Assembly: GCF_022479115.1 (NCBI RefSeq)
Contig: NZ_CP092497.1
Span: 992,001-1,056,000, forward strand
DNA length: 64,000 nucleotides
Reading direction: 5' to 3'
Source: Amycolatopsis sp. EV170708-02-1
GTDB taxonomy: Bacteria; Actinomycetota; Actinomycetes; Mycobacteriales; Pseudonocardiaceae
Shown here: positions 52,762-63,100 of the stretch, piece by piece
Layout of the letters: every line of letters starts with the position of its first letter
Numbering within the stretch: position 1 is the first letter of the stretch
The notes under the pieces: generated by a model
Told to the model about the DNA's origin: nothing
Database searches by the model: none
What the model saw: only the letters and a program-made list of their open reading frames with translations
Position numbers and translations under genes: made by a program

Positions 52762-52929
52762 TCAGGAGAAGAGGCTCCGGACGAACGTCACGATGGCTTC
52801 GGCACCGGACCGGAGCCAGCCGAGCGCGGTGTGGACGGCATCGGCGGATTGCGTCGGCCTGCTGATCAGAAAGAAGAGCACGAGCGCGACGACGGCGATC
52901 ACAACGAATTTCTTCAAGCCGGGCGACAT
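52762..52929 (-). CDS. Small single-helix membrane protein
   Basis: A 55-aa protein (MSPGLKKFVVIAVVALVLFF at the N-terminus). It has one transmembrane helix (about 8-24) followed by an amphipathic segment ending in FVRSLFS. ATG at 52929, stop TGA at 52762. It belongs to a class of short actinobacterial membrane proteins of unknown function. Confidence 0.7.
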   Translation of the reverse strand: MSPGLKKFVVIAVVALVLFFLISRPTQSADAVHTALGWLRSGAEAIVTFVRSLFS

Positions 52930-53050
52930 GGCTCCATCCCATCACACCGTAGTGTCCAGACGATGACTCCGCGCGCACTGCGGACTTTGTCACCACTTTA
53001 AGGAGAATCGGGCCCTGTTGCCCACCCGTATTCGCCTGAGGGAGCGATCG

Positions 53051-53836
53051 ATGAGCGAAAACGTTCTCGTCCACCGGGAAGGGCCGGTGACGACGATCAC
53101 GCTGAACCGCCCCGCGTCCCGCAACGCCGTGGACGGGCCGACCGCGGCCGCGCTGGCGGACGCGTTCCGCGCGTTCGACACGGACGGGGAAGCCGCGGTC
53201 GCCGTCCTCACCGGTTCGGGTGACGCCTTCTGTGCCGGAGCCGATCTGAAGGCCGTCGGCACCGACCGCACCAACTCCCTCAGCCCCGCAGGTGACGGGC
53301 CGATGGGCCCGACGCGCATGGCCCTGTCGAAGCCGGTGATCGCCGCGGTCCACGGGCACGCCGTCGCGGGCGGGCTGGAGCTGGCGCTGTGGTGCGACCT
53401 GCGGGTCGCCGACACCACGGCCGTCTTCGGCGTGTTCTGCCGCCGCTGGGGCGTGCCGCTCATCGACGGCGGCACGGTGCGCCTCCCCCGGCTGATCGGC
53501 CACTCGCGGGCGATGGACCTGATCCTCACCGGCAGGCCGGTCGACGCCGACGAGGCGCTCGCCATCGGGCTTGCGAACCGGGTCGTGCCGGACGGCGAGG
53601 CGCTGGCGGCCGCGCAAGCGCTGGCACGCGAACTGGCCGCGTTCCCCCAGGCGTGCCTGCGCGCGGATCGCAAGTCCGCGTACGGCCAGTACGGGCTCAC
53701 CGAAGACGAGGCGATGCGGGCGGAGTTCTCGAACGCGCTGATCGGCGGCGGGCTCGCCGAGGAGGCCGTCGCGGGCGCCGGCCGGTTCAGTGACGGCGCG
53801 GGGCGTCACGGCAGCTTCGACGGCCCGCGCCCCTAG
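53051..53836 (+). CDS. Enoyl-CoA hydratase/isomerase family (crotonase) protein
   Basis: A 261-aa crotonase. Oxyanion-hole segments are SGDAFCAGADLKAVG and HGHAVAGGLELALWCDLRVA; the catalytic position in RWGVPLIDGGTVRLPRLIG has Asp/Gly instead of the two glutamates of classical hydratases, so true hydratase activity is uncertain. ATG at 53051 follows GGAG. It overlaps nothing and precedes a GNAT gene by 10 bp. Confidence 0.85.
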   Translation: MSENVLVHREGPVTTITLNRPASRNAVDGPTAAALADAFRAFDTDGEAAVAVLTGSGDAFCAGADLKAVGTDRTNSLSPAGDGPMGPTRMALSKPVIAAVHGHAVAGGLELALWCDLRVADTTAVFGVFCRRWGVPLIDGGTVRLPRLIGHSRAMDLILTGRPVDADEALAIGLANRVVPDGEALAAAQALARELAAFPQACLRADRKSAYGQYGLTEDEAMRAEFSNALIGGGLAEEAVAGAGRFSDGAGRHGSFDGPRP

Positions 53837-53846
53837 GGTCTGTCGG

Positions 53847-54371
53847 ATGACCGAAACCGGAGTCGCGCTCAGACCGGTGTCCGAAGAAGACCTGCCGATG
53901 CTCGAAGCGCTCACGAACGACCCGCGGGCGGCGGGCCCGTTCGAGTGGCACGGCTGGCACGATCCGCATTTCCTGCGCCGCCGCTGGTCCGAGTCCGGCA
54001 TGCTCGCGGCGGACAACGGGATGCTGATGATCGATCTCGGCGGGCAGCGGCTCGGTTTCGTCTCGTGGCACAAGACCAGGACCGGCTCGACGTCGTACTG
54101 CTGGAACGCCGGGCTCGTGCTCATCCCCGAGGCGCGCGGCCACGGCTACGGGACCGAAGCTCAGCGGCTGCTGGTCCGCTACCTCTTCGCGCATACGCAG
54201 ATGAACCGGGTCGAAGCGTCGACGGAGGCCGGCAACGTCGCCGAGCAGCGCTCCCTGGCGAAGGCGGGCTTCACCAGGGAGGGCGTGCTGCGCGGCTACG
54301 GGTTCCGGGACGGGGCCTGGCGCGACCACGTCCTCTATGCGGTGCTGCGGTCCGATCTCGACGTGGGCTGA
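53847..54371 (+). CDS. GNAT-family N-acetyltransferase (RimJ/RimL-like)
   Basis: A 174-aa acetyltransferase. The acetyl-CoA pyrophosphate loop is IPEARGHGYGTEAQRLLVRYLF, and MNRVEASTEAGNVAEQRSLAKAGFTREGVLRGYGFRDGAWRDHVLYAVL is the RimJ-type C-terminus. The substrate is unknown. The stop lies at the edge of a hairpin repeat. Confidence 0.87.
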   Translation: MTETGVALRPVSEEDLPMLEALTNDPRAAGPFEWHGWHDPHFLRRRWSESGMLAADNGMLMIDLGGQRLGFVSWHKTRTGSTSYCWNAGLVLIPEARGHGYGTEAQRLLVRYLFAHTQMNRVEASTEAGNVAEQRSLAKAGFTREGVLRGYGFRDGAWRDHVLYAVLRSDLDVG

Positions 54372-54445
54372 AAGCGTCCTTCACCGCGTGTGATGCGGTG
54401 AAGGACGCTTTCGCCGCGTCTCATGCGGGGAAAGCGTCCTTCAGC
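54367..54445. repeat. Nested palindrome, GAAGGACGCTTTC family, second copy
   Basis: Related to 8866-8944: two units of GAAAGCGTCCTTCA with an inverted TGAAGGACGCTTTC and inner CCGCGT/ATGCGG stems. It overlaps the GNAT stop and the convergent CoA transferase stop, so it probably terminates both. Confidence 0.8.
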
Positions 54446-55594
54446 TCACGCGATGGTGCCCGCGGCCCTGAGCCGTTCGATCCCGTCGGCGTCCACGCCG
54501 AGTTCGGCGAGGACCTCGGCGGTGTCGCCGCCCTTGGGGCGCGGCGGTTCCGGCGTCTCGGCCGGCGTGCGGTCGAACCTCGGCGCGGGCGCGGGCTGCA
54601 TCATGCCGCCGACGTCGACGAAGGTTTTGCGCGCGACGTTGTGCGGATGCGACGGCGCCTCCTTCGGGGAGAGCACCGCCGTCAGGCACGCGTCGGTGCC
54701 CTCGGCCTTCGCCACGAGTTCGTCGCGAGTGTGCTTCGCGACGGCTTCGGCGACGATCTTGCGCAGCTTCGGCCACTCGTTCTTGTCGACGTGGACCGGG
54801 GTCTCCTCGGGGTCGAGCCCGAGCACCTTCACCAGATCGCCCCAGAACCGCATCTCGATCGCGCCGATGGCGACGTACTTGCCGTCGGCGGTCTCGTAGG
54901 TGTCGTAGAACGGCGCGCCGCCGTCGAGCATGTTCTCGCCGCGCCCGCCGGACCACAGCCCGGAGTCCAGCAGCCCGTGCAGGCTGGTGGTCAGCAGCGC
55001 CGCACCGTCCACCATGGACGCGTCGACCACCTGTCCCTTGCCGGAGGTCTGGCGTTCGAACAGCGCCGCCAGCACACCCATCGCGAGCAGGAGGCCACCG
55101 CCGCCGAAGTCACCGACGAGGTTGAGCGGTACCACCGGCCGCTGCCCGGCGTGCCCGATGGGTTCGAGCGCACCGGAGATGCCGATGTAGTTGATGTCGT
55201 GCCCGGCGACGGTCGCGAGCGGGCCGTCCTGGCCGTAGCCGGTCATCCGCCCGTAGACCAGCCGCGGATTGCGGGCGTGGACCTGCTCCGGCCCGATGCC
55301 CATCCGCTCGGCGACGCCGGGACGGAATCCCTCGATGAGCACGTCGGCGTCGTCGGCGAGTTTCAGCACCAGTTCGACCCCCTCGGGGGTCTTGGTGTTG
55401 ATCCCGATCGACCGCCTGCCGCGCGCGAGCGGATCGTTCGGGAACCCGATGACGTCGTTGCCGGGTGTCGCCCGGTCGATCCGGACGACCTCCGCGCCGA
55501 GATCGGCGAGGATCGTGCAGGCGAACGGCGCCGGGGCGAGCCCGGCCAGTTCGACGACCTTGAGCCCGCTGAGCGGGCCGGCCTTTTTCGCCAC
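54446..55594 (-). CDS. CaiB/BaiF CoA-transferase family, alpha-methylacyl-CoA racemase-like
   Basis: A 382-aa class III CoA transferase-fold protein. The racemase motif GHDINYIGISGALE carries His132 (and Asp133), and Asp162 lies in NLVGDFGGGG; these correspond to the His/Asp pair of mycobacterial MCR. MCR epimerises 2-methyl-branched acyl-CoA, including steroid side chains, from 2R to 2S before beta-oxidation. GTG at 55594 follows GGAAGGA. An acyl-CoA dehydrogenase gene lies 29 bp upstream, consistent with a branched-chain acyl-CoA pathway. Confidence 0.87.
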   Translation of the reverse strand: MAKKAGPLSGLKVVELAGLAPAPFACTILADLGAEVVRIDRATPGNDVIGFPNDPLARGRRSIGINTKTPEGVELVLKLADDADVLIEGFRPGVAERMGIGPEQVHARNPRLVYGRMTGYGQDGPLATVAGHDINYIGISGALEPIGHAGQRPVVPLNLVGDFGGGGLLLAMGVLAALFERQTSGKGQVVDASMVDGAALLTTSLHGLLDSGLWSGGRGENMLDGGAPFYDTYETADGKYVAIGAIEMRFWGDLVKVLGLDPEETPVHVDKNEWPKLRKIVAEAVAKHTRDELVAKAEGTDACLTAVLSPKEAPSHPHNVARKTFVDVGGMMQPAPAPRFDRTPAETPEPPRPKGGDTAEVLAELGVDADGIERLRAAGTIA

Positions 55595-55623
55595 GTTCTT
55601 CCTTCCTGCGCCAACGGTTTCCG

Positions 55624-56775
55624 CTACAGCGTGCGGGAGATGATTTCCTTCATGATCTCGCTGGTGCCGCCGAAGATCCGGGAGATCCGGATGTCGGCCC
55701 ACGCCCGCGCGATCGGGTACTCGGTCATGTAGCCGTAGCCGCCGAAGAGCTGCAGGCAGTCGTCGACGACCTTGTTGACCCGTTCGGTGGTCCACAGCTT
55801 CGCCATCGCCGCGCCCTGCACGTCGAGTTCCTTGCGCAGATGCCGTTCGATGCACTGGTCGAGGAAGGCGCGCGACACCGCGGCCTCGGTCGCGGCCTCG
55901 GCGAGCTTGAACTTGGTGTTCTGGAAGTTGTAGACCGGGCGGCCGAAGGCCTGGCGGTCCTTGGTGTAGGCGATGGTCTGGTCGATCGCGGCCTCCATCC
56001 CGGCGACCGCGGTGACCGCGATGATCAGCCGTTCCTGCGGCAGCTGCTGCATGAGCTGGATGAAGCCGAGCCCTTCCTGCGCGCCGAGGAGGTTGGCGGC
56101 CGGGACGCGGACGTCGTCGAAGTTCAGCTCCGCGGTGTCCTGGCCCTTGAGGCCGATCTTGTCGAGGACGCGGCCACGGCTGAAGCCCGGGGTGTCGGTC
56201 TCGACGGCGATCAGCGAGACACCCTGCGCGCCGGCGTCCGGGTCGGTCTTCACCGCGACGACGACGAGGTCGGCGTGGAAACCGTTGGTGATGAACGTCT
56301 TCGCGCCGTTGATCACGTAGTGGTCGCCGTCGCGCACCGCGCGGGTCTTGATGCTCTGCAGGTCCGAGCCCGTGCCGGGTTCGGTCATCGCGACCGCGCC
56401 GACCATCTCGCCGGAGGCGAACTTCGGCAGCCACGCCTTCTTCTGTTCTTCGTTCGCGTACTCCAGGATGTAGTGCGCGACGATTCCATTGTGGACGGTG
56501 ACGCCCCATGCGCTGTCTCCGGACCGGGCCTGCTCCTCGTAGAGCACGGCCTCGTGGGCGAACGTGCCGCCGCCACCGCCGTACTCCTCCGGGATGGACA
56601 GTGCCAGCAGGCCGACCTCGCCCGCCTTCGTCCACAGCTCGCGGTCGACCTTCTTCTCGGCCGCCCAGCGCTCCTGGTTCGGCACGAGTTCCTTCTGGCA
56701 GAAGGTCCGGGCGAGGTCCCGGAGGTCTTCGAGCTCCGTCGTGCTCCACGAACTCTTCTGGATCTGCAAGGGCAC
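55624..56775 (-). CDS. Acyl-CoA dehydrogenase
   Basis: A 383-aa acyl-CoA dehydrogenase: AMTEPGTGSDLQSIKTRA and KTFITNGFHADLVVVAVKTD for FAD; CLQLFGGYGYMTEYPIARAWADIRISRIFGGTSEIMKEIISR at the C-terminus. The catalytic Glu is probably in YGYMTEYP-like region or the preceding helix. The GTG at 56775 with AGGAGG 8 bp upstream is chosen over the ATG at 56808. It diverges from a TetR gene. Confidence 0.9.
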   Translation of the reverse strand: MPLQIQKSSWSTTELEDLRDLARTFCQKELVPNQERWAAEKKVDRELWTKAGEVGLLALSIPEEYGGGGGTFAHEAVLYEEQARSGDSAWGVTVHNGIVAHYILEYANEEQKKAWLPKFASGEMVGAVAMTEPGTGSDLQSIKTRAVRDGDHYVINGAKTFITNGFHADLVVVAVKTDPDAGAQGVSLIAVETDTPGFSRGRVLDKIGLKGQDTAELNFDDVRVPAANLLGAQEGLGFIQLMQQLPQERLIIAVTAVAGMEAAIDQTIAYTKDRQAFGRPVYNFQNTKFKLAEAATEAAVSRAFLDQCIERHLRKELDVQGAAMAKLWTTERVNKVVDDCLQLFGGYGYMTEYPIARAWADIRISRIFGGTSEIMKEIISRTL

Positions 56776-56818
56776 GGCCAACGCCTCCTGATCGGACCTG
56801 GAAAACATGACGCTTAGG

Positions 56819-56844
56819 ATGTAAGTTCCATTCGGAATGTACAT
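56819..56844. promoter_or_regulatory. Dyad operator between acyl-CoA dehydrogenase and tetR
   Basis: ATGTAAGTTCC and GGAATGTACAT are imperfect inverted arms (9 of 11 match) around ATTC. It lies in the 104-bp divergent gap and is the likely site of the adjacent TetR protein. Confidence 0.65.
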
Positions 56845-56879
56845 CCGTACCGAGCTGCACGTAAAGGGGGCTGGATCCG

Positions 56880-57494
56880 GTGAGTGTGCTCGGCAGGACC
56901 CACCGCACCCAGGCCGAGCGACGGGAGCAGACCCGCGCCGCCCTGCTCGACGCGACCATCGACTGCCTCGTCGACCTCGGCTACGCGCGCACCTCGGTGC
57001 AGGAGATCTGTGCCCGCGCGGGTGTCTCGAAGGGCGCCGTGCAGCATCACTTCTCCGCGAAGGCCGAACTGATGGCCGCGGCGGTCGAACATCTGACGGA
57101 GAAGCTGCGCGGACGCCTGGCGACGTCGATCTCGGCGCTTCCCGGTGGCGCCTCCGGTGTCGCGGCGGCGATCGACCTGCTCTGGGAGGGCTACTCGGGC
57201 ACGCTGTCCACGGCAGCGACGGAACTGTGGGTCGCGGCGCGCACCGACCCCGAACTCCGCGAGGCGATCCGCCCGGTCGACCGGGCGCTGGGCCGCTCGA
57301 CGCTGGAGCATGTCACCGCGGTCGCCGGTGACCTCCCGAAGGAACGCGCGGAAATCCTCTTCTGGCTGACCGTGAACCTCACCCGCGGCCTGGCGCTGGA
57401 CGCCGAACTCGGCGGCGATCCCCAGCGGCGGCGGCAATTGCTCGACGAATGGAAACGCGTCGCGGTCGTGTTGTACGAGGACGGCTCCGTGTAG
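56880..57494 (+). CDS. TetR-family regulator
   Basis: A 204-aa TetR protein: RTQAERREQTRAALLDATIDCLVDLGYARTSVQEICARAGVSKGAVQHHFSAKAELMAAAV. The C-terminal ligand domain has no recognisable specificity. GTG start at 56880. It probably controls the divergent acyl-CoA dehydrogenase-racemase operon in response to an acyl-CoA. Confidence 0.88.
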   Translation: MSVLGRTHRTQAERREQTRAALLDATIDCLVDLGYARTSVQEICARAGVSKGAVQHHFSAKAELMAAAVEHLTEKLRGRLATSISALPGGASGVAAAIDLLWEGYSGTLSTAATELWVAARTDPELREAIRPVDRALGRSTLEHVTAVAGDLPKERAEILFWLTVNLTRGLALDAELGGDPQRRRQLLDEWKRVAVVLYEDGSV

Positions 57495-57570
57495 CAAATG
57501 GCACTTATCTCCTCGGCCGATTCGTGGTGGAATTCCTTGCTGGCCACCAAAACCGGCGGAGGAGCCGACC

Positions 57571-58353
57571 ATGAGCGCGCCGCAGCAGCAGCCGTACCAA
57601 CCGACTGGCCCGTTCAGCTCAATCCCGCCGTCCGATGCCCGGCTCCCGCGCCTTTTCGCCGCGATGATGGGGGTTTTCGCCGGTCTGCTGGTCCTTCTCG
57701 CGACTTTCCTCCCGCAGTCGACGTACGAACAGATCTCCGAAGGCAAGCCGGTGTCGAAATTCGCCGAAACCGGCTGGACGCGGACCTTCGACATCGAACC
57801 TTCGGCCGAGGAGAAGGAGTTCTACGACAAGACCCATGTCGCCCGCTACGGCATCCCGCTGTCGGCCGCCGCGCTGACGCTGTTCGCCGGGGCCGCGGTG
57901 GGTTTCGCCGCGTACCAGCGGAGTTCGACCTCCATCGCCGCGACGACGTCGAGGACACTGCTGGTCGCCGGCGGGGCGGGGACCGCGATCGGCGTCTGGA
58001 TGCTCGGCATGGACATCTCGGCGAGCCTGAGCTTCGGCCAGGACACCGGCCGCTTCGTCTCGCGTTATGGGACCGGCAGCGGTTTCTGGATCCTGCTCGC
58101 GGGCGGGCTCGTGGCGTTGCTCACCATCGGGCTGGCGATCGTGGCCAACCGGCGTGAACCGGCGCCGCCCCGGCAAGTCCCTTATCCGGTCGCCTATCCG
58201 CCTTACGCGCCCGGCGTCCCCCAGCAGCAGTATCCGCAGCAACAGCCCTACGAGCCGCCGTCTCCCCCGACGCCGCCCGCGGGGTCCGCGTTGCAGCAGC
58301 AGGACATCCTGCGCCCGTCCCCGGACAACCCGCCACGACCCGACAATATGTGA
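57571..58353 (+). CDS. Four-helix membrane protein with a proline/glutamine-rich tail
   Basis: A 260-aa protein. Helices: about 30-50 (MMGVFAGLLVLLATFLPQST), 95-115, 128-148 and 168-190. The C-terminal 65 residues are a Pro/Gln/Tyr-rich disordered tail (PPYAPGVPQQQYPQQQPYEPPSPP), as in many actinomycete envelope proteins. Function unknown. ATG follows GGAGGAG. Confidence 0.75.
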   Translation: MSAPQQQPYQPTGPFSSIPPSDARLPRLFAAMMGVFAGLLVLLATFLPQSTYEQISEGKPVSKFAETGWTRTFDIEPSAEEKEFYDKTHVARYGIPLSAAALTLFAGAAVGFAAYQRSSTSIAATTSRTLLVAGGAGTAIGVWMLGMDISASLSFGQDTGRFVSRYGTGSGFWILLAGGLVALLTIGLAIVANRREPAPPRQVPYPVAYPPYAPGVPQQQYPQQQPYEPPSPPTPPAGSALQQQDILRPSPDNPPRPDNM

Positions 58354-58470
58354 AACTTATTCATATCAGCGGTGGACAGTCTCCATACCGGCAGTATGCT
58401 GTACTCGTCGGTAACACCTGGGCTCTGCGTGGCGCCTCCCCGGCTCCGCGCGGCATGGAACGGAGACGGC

Positions 58471-60084
58471 ATGACGAGCACGACACCGGCGAGCGCGGGC
58501 CACCACACCGAAGGACCGGCCACCATCGGCGACGTCCCCGGCGCCCCGGCCGCGGCCAGGGCGGAACGGCTCGTGCGGCGGGTCGTGGGCGGCGCGGATT
58601 CCGCACCGGTCCAGATGCGCGCGCCCTTCACCGGGCAGCCGATCGCGACGCTGCCCCAGGCCACCGACGCCGACGTCCGTGCCGTGTTCGACCAGGCCAG
58701 GGAGGCTCAGCGCGCGTGGGCCGAACGGCCGGTCGAAGACCGCCAGCGCATCCTGATCCGCTTGCACGACCTGGTCCTGAAGCGCCAGGAAGAAGCGCTC
58801 GACCTCGTGCAGATCGAGGCGGGCAAAGCACGGATGGACGCCTTCGACGAGGTCAGCGCCACCGCGCTCGTCGCCGCCTACTACGGCAAGCACAGCGCGA
58901 AGATCCTCTCCCCGCGTCGCGCCGCCGGGCTGATCCCGGTGCTGACGAAGGTCGGCGAGGTCCGGCACCCGAAGGGCGTCGTCGGGATCATCTCGCCGTG
59001 GAACTACCCTCTCGCGCTGACCGCGATGGACGTCCTCCCCGCGCTCGCGGCGGGCAACACCGTCGTGCAGAAACCGGACAACCAGACCGCGCTTTCGGCG
59101 CTGTGGCTGCAGGAGGTCGCCGAGGAGGCCGGGCTGCCCGCCGGGGTCTGGCAGATCGTGCTCGGCCGGGGCTCGCGGATCGGCGACGCCCTGGTCGAGG
59201 AATCGGACTACCTGTGCTTCACCGGATCCACGCCCACGGGTAAGGGGCTCGCCGCGAAGGTGGCGGAGCGGCTGACGAGCTACTCGCTGGAACTCGGCGG
59301 CAAGAACCCGATGATCGTGCTGCCCGACGCGGATATCGCCAAGACCGCCACGGGCGCGGTGACCGCGTGTTTCTCGTCCGCGGGGCAACTGTGCGTCTCG
59401 GTCGAGCGCATCTACGTCCACGAGTCGATCCGCGAAGAGTTCACCCGTGCCTTCGTCGCCAAGACCGCCGCGCTGCGGCTCGGCGGCGCGCTGGATTACC
59501 AGGCGCGGATGGGATCCCTGACTTCCGAGTCCCAGCTCGCGACGGTGTCGGCGCACGTCGAGGACGCCCGGTCCAAGGGCGCGAAGGTGCTCACCGGCGG
59601 CAAGGCCAGGCCCGACCTCGGCCCGCTGTTCTACGAGCCGACCGTGCTCACCGACGTCACCGAGGACGTCAAGCTGTTCGCCGAAGAGACCTTCGGGCCG
59701 GTCGTGTCGATCTACGGCTACACCGACGTCACCGACGCGATCGAGCGCGCCAACGACACGAAGTTCGGGCTGAACGCGAGCGTGTGGTCGCGTAACGGCC
59801 GGGCGGGCTGGGAGGTCGCGGCGCGGCTGAAGGCGGGGACCGTCAACGTCAACGAAGGCTTCGCGGCGACCTTCGGGACCGTCGGGCTGCCGATGGGCGG
59901 AATGAAGGAGTCCGGTGTCGGACGGCGCAACGGCGCCGAAGGACTGCTCAAGTACACCGAGGCCCAGGCGATCGCGGTGCAGCGCGGGATGCCGCTGCGG
60001 CCCGGTAAGGGAATCCCGCCGAAGCTGTGGGCGCGAGGCCTGAGCGCGGGCCTGAAGGCCCTCCGCCGCCTCCCGCGCCGCTGA
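58471..60084 (+). CDS. gabD2: Succinate-semialdehyde dehydrogenase (NADP+)
   Basis: A 537-aa aldehyde dehydrogenase: nucleotide-binding FTGSTPTGKGLAAKVAERL, catalytic Glu in LELGGKNPM, catalytic Cys in SSAGQLCVS. The opening DVPGAPAAARAERLVRRV and the C-terminal GIPPKLWARGLSAGLKALRRL extension are typical of actinobacterial SSADH (GabD2). It oxidises succinate semialdehyde to succinate. ATG at 58471 follows GGAACGGAGA. Confidence 0.87.
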   Translation: MTSTTPASAGHHTEGPATIGDVPGAPAAARAERLVRRVVGGADSAPVQMRAPFTGQPIATLPQATDADVRAVFDQAREAQRAWAERPVEDRQRILIRLHDLVLKRQEEALDLVQIEAGKARMDAFDEVSATALVAAYYGKHSAKILSPRRAAGLIPVLTKVGEVRHPKGVVGIISPWNYPLALTAMDVLPALAAGNTVVQKPDNQTALSALWLQEVAEEAGLPAGVWQIVLGRGSRIGDALVEESDYLCFTGSTPTGKGLAAKVAERLTSYSLELGGKNPMIVLPDADIAKTATGAVTACFSSAGQLCVSVERIYVHESIREEFTRAFVAKTAALRLGGALDYQARMGSLTSESQLATVSAHVEDARSKGAKVLTGGKARPDLGPLFYEPTVLTDVTEDVKLFAEETFGPVVSIYGYTDVTDAIERANDTKFGLNASVWSRNGRAGWEVAARLKAGTVNVNEGFAATFGTVGLPMGGMKESGVGRRNGAEGLLKYTEAQAIAVQRGMPLRPGKGIPPKLWARGLSAGLKALRRLPRR

Positions 60085-60091
60085 CCCCTTC

Positions 60092-60157
60092 CCGCGTTTC
60101 GTCCTCTGAACGCGGTACTTGCACGCGCAAGGATCGCATCCAGAGGACGAAACGCGG
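60092..60157. terminator. Bidirectional hairpin terminator
   Basis: 17-bp perfect arms CCGCGTTTCGTCCTCTG (60092-60108) and CAGAGGACGAAACGCGG (60141-60157) with a 32-base loop fill the gap between convergent gabD2 and the LuxR regulator gene. Confidence 0.85.
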
Positions 60158-63100
60158 CTAGGAGGACGAAGACGGTGCGGCCAGGAGGCCCCGGTCGTAG
60201 GCGATCGCGACGGCCTCGGCCCGGCGGCTCGCGCCTAGTTTCGCCATCACGCGCGAGAGGTGGACGCTCACCGTCTTCTCGCTGATGTACAGCTCTTCGC
60301 CGACCTGCCGGTTGGTCCGGCCGAGCGCGACGCGCTCCAGCACGTCGCGCTCGCGGTCGGTGAGCGGGTCGACGACGTCACGGCGCGGCGGCAAGGCTTC
60401 CCCGGGCAGCTCGACCCGTGCCCGGTGGCTGAGCTCCCGGACGGCTTCACGCAACGGGCACGCGCCCAGCCGATCGGCCACCTCGTGCGCGGCCAGCAGC
60501 TCCGACGCGGCGAGCGCGGTGTCGCCGTCCGACGCCAGCAAGGACTTCGCGTGCTGCAGGCGGCACATGGCCTGCTCGTACACCGCGCCATACCCGAACG
60601 CCTCGACCGCCTTCGCCCACAACGCCGGATCCCCCGCGCCGCGCAGGCACGCACCGAGTGCCTCCAGCCGGGCGAGCCACGCCAGCGCCTCCGGACCCAG
60701 CGACACCGAACGCGGGATGCCGTGCTCGGCGCAGTGGCGGCCGTGGGCGAGCAGTTTCTCACCCGCTTCCACCGCGGCCTCGGCCGTCGCCAGATCGCCG
60801 CGCACCCGTGCTTCGGCGGCCTGCGCGACGGCCGCCGTGAGACCGTGCACGCTGATCCGGATCCCGCCGAGGACCGCGGGTTCGACCTCTTCGAGCCAGT
60901 CGATCAGTTCCTGTGCCTGCCGCACCGCCCCCGCGTGATCCCGGCGCCAGGACGCGAGCTGGATCGCGGCGTCGGCGGACGCGAGCGCGATCGAGTAATC
61001 CGCGCTCCAGTGCTGACGCAGGCTCGGCAGGATCTTGTCCGCGTCCGCGAACCGGCCCCGGCCGACGACGAACTGCGCCCAGATCCCCAGGAACCGTCCG
61101 GCGACGACACTCGACACCCCGCGGCCCGCGCGGCCGGCGTCGTCGTCTTCCGGCCAGTCCCCGCTGACATACCGCAGCGTGAGGTGCTTGGTCCGCAGCT
61201 CGATGCCGAACGAGCTCCAGGTCAGCCCGGTCTCCTTGGCCCGCTGGATGCCCTTGGCGTAGTACTTCAGCGCGGAACGGATCTCGGCCCGGTCGTCGTA
61301 GCTCAGCCCGAGGAAGTGCAGGGCCCGCAGTTCGCCGTTGAGCGCACCGGAATCCCTGGCCTTCCGCTCGGCCTCGCGCAGCCGCTCCCGCGCCTGCTCG
61401 ACATCGCCCGCCGAATCGGCCAGCGTCCCGAGCGAGACCAGCGCCGCCGCCTCCGCTCCGCCCGCGCCGACTGCCCTGGCGTCGGCGACCGCGGCCAGCG
61501 CGCACTGCAGCGCCTCGTCGTGCCTGTCGATCAGCCGCAGGATCCCGGCGCGGGTGGCGAGCACCCACGCCCGCGCGGCACTCGCCTCGGTGTGTTCGAC
61601 CAGCTCCCAGGCCTTGTCGATCGCCTCGACGACCTCGTCGATCGTGCCGTCGACCGAAAGCAGCGCCTCCGCGTGCCGTCGCCAGACCTTGGCGGCCCGC
61701 TCGTTGCCGGTGTCCGGGCCGAGGGCCTCGGTCGCGGACCGCGAGTAGGCGACCGCGCGCTCCGGCTCCCCCGACGTGCTCGCGAAATACGACGCCTCGT
61801 GCAGGAGGCGCAGCTCGTCGACGTCCGACGGCCGGTCCGCCGCGGGCACGGCGTCCCAGATGGACAGTGCCTGCTCGACGTGCCGCAGCGCGGAACCGGG
61901 CGCGCCCAGCTTCTCCGCCTCGTCCATCGCGCGCAGCAACGCGGCCAGCGCGGTGACGAAATCCTTGCTCTCCAGGCTGTGGTGCGCGAGCCTCGCGTCC
62001 TGGCCCCGGCCCTGTGTCCGGTTCCGGATCCGCGCCGCGTACGCCGCGTGCATGCGTACCCGCTCCCCCGGCAGGAGGTCGCCGTACACCGCTTCCTGCA
62101 GCAGCGCGTGGCGGAAGGTGTAGAAACCGTTCTCGATCACCAAGACGTGATGCTGCACGGCCTCGCGCAGCGCCTCGTCGAGTTCGAGCTCGTCCAGCCC
62201 GGAGATCTCGGCGAGCGCGGCGTGCGCCACCGCGTCCTTGGCGACCGAGACCACGCGCAGCACCCGGCGGGTGATCTGGGAGAGCTGCTCCACCCTGGCG
62301 AGGAGCACTTCGGCCAGCCCGGCGGGAAGCTCACGGCAGTCCTTCGCGGACGCGAGCAGCTCCTCGACGAAGAACGGATTGCCTTCGGACCGGGCGACGA
62401 TGTCGGCGATCATGTCCTGGCCGATCGGCTCGTCGGCCAGCGCTTCGACGAAGGCGCGCGCGTCCTCGGCGCCGAACGGTTTGACCTCGACGCGTTCGAC
62501 CGCGCCCAGCCGCACCACCTCGGACAGCAGCGCCCGCAGCGGATGCCGCCGGTGCACGTCCTCCTCGCGATAGCTCGCCACCACCAGCAGCCGCTGGGTG
62601 CGCAGCCTCGTCAAGAGGAAGGACAGCAGGTTCCGGGTGGAGCCGTCGGCCCAGTGCAGGTCCTCCAGGAGGATCACCACGGGCCGGCGCTGAGCGATGA
62701 CGGTCAGCACCCCCAGTACCGCGTCGAACAGCTGGAGCTGGCCGAGGTCCTGTTCGGGCCCGAGCCGTTGCGTCGACATCCGTTCGCTCGCGGTGAGCTG
62801 ACCGTCTTCGATGGCGGGGTAGTCCTCCGCCTGCTGCATCTGCGGGAGCAGCCTGCCCAGCGCCGGCCGGGCCCGGAGCGCGGCGGTGACCGCGGGATCG
62901 GAGGTCGTCGCCAGCGGCGCGAGCGCCTCGGCGAACGGAAGATAAGGAAGACCGCCCTCATGGACGTCGATACAGCGCCCGGTGAGCACCAGGGCGCCCG
63001 CGCCCGCGGCGTACTCGCCGAGCGCGGTCAGCAGGCGGGTCTTTCCGACGCCGGCGTCACCGGAGAGCAGCACCGCGCCGGCCTCAGCCCGTTCTGCACG

